Shown piece by piece: positions 29,485 to 29,593 of a DNA stretch of 29,593 nucleotides. The stretch comes from DASUZB01 sp036377075 (GTDB lineage Bacteria > Actinomycetota > CALGFH01), in contig DASUZB010000277.1 in NCBI GenBank assembly GCA_036377075.1, positions 1 to 29,593 of the forward strand, given 5' to 3'. The translations under genes and the position numbers were made by a program. Position 1 is the stretch's first letter; each line of letters opens with the position of its first letter. The notes beneath the pieces are model-generated. The model was not told the origin of the DNA, did not search any database, and saw only the letters and a program-made list of their open reading frames with translations.

Positions 29485-29593
29485 CAGCGATGCCTCCTTG
29501 CCTCGCTGGCGACGGGCACGCGTTCGCTCAGGGCGAAACGGCGGCGCCCGCGATGATACGGCGCCCCTCCCGGCCAACCTTTACAAAAGAATG

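Overview
High-GC, gene-dense DNA (well over 70% G+C in most genes) with actinobacterial traits: GTG/TTG starts, an RskA-type anti-sigma factor, NarL-type two-component genes, a monoderm-style Tad pilus operon without secretin or RcpA/TadD genes, LLM-class oxidoreductase, and four tRNA genes that all encode CCA. I read it as Actinomycetota, probably a less-studied deep lineage; genus cannot be given. Every protein name rests on recognising motifs by eye, with no database search.

Layout. (1) 1-2170: right end of an integrative element in tRNA-Val(GAC): a tyrosine integrase (5' end outside the window), a tail-to-tail DUF6650-like gene of visibly lower GC, and a paired 11-bp repeat 71 nt past the tRNA end. 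(2) 2096-2420: tRNA-Gly, tRNA-Cys, tRNA-Val cluster on the minus strand with its promoter. (3) 2512-4075: ECF sigma factor and its overlapping zinc-finger membrane anti-sigma factor. (4) 4239-7120: soluble histidine kinase, overlapping NarL/LuxR response regulator, and a protein with a pseudo-receiver and a degenerate HD-GYP domain. (5) 7259-20005: tad/flp pilus operon in one direction: two short Flp pilins, TadE-like pseudopilin, CpaB, TadZ/CpaE, TadA/CpaF ATPase, a vWA-TadB fusion, TadC, and a giant protein of about 1,659 residues made of a pseudo-receiver, about 1,330 low-complexity residues and a GAF domain. Strong GC hairpins lie between pilin and tadE and between tadZ and tadA, possibly setting subunit ratios. 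(6) 20016-21482: convergent multi-pass membrane protein, GT-C-like. (7) 21757-25321: tRNA-Val(CAC) followed by a small decayed element bounded by a 44-bp direct repeat of the tRNA 3' half; it holds a PAS-PAS hybrid histidine kinase, a 29-codon integrase tail, a GntR/UTRA fragment and a VOC protein. (8) 25502-29484: small secreted protein, LLM oxidoreductase, secreted HAF-repeat protein and dienelactone-hydrolase-like enzyme.

How they work together. Regions 3-5 look like regulation next to a surface-pilus machine: pilins are exported and assembled by TadA/TadB/TadC, TadZ and perhaps the giant protein place the machine, and CpaB sits outside the membrane. Three proteins of this region (5930, 9399, 15026) carry degenerate receiver-like N-termini.

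The two most novel signals are the giant disordered pseudo-receiver/GAF protein closing the tad operon, and a pair of related tRNA-Val-targeting elements with the same geometry (tRNA end, 71-nt step to a GGGCAGCAA motif, one cargo gene, then the integrase 3' end tail to tail), one with its integrase intact as far as the window shows and one reduced to remnants.
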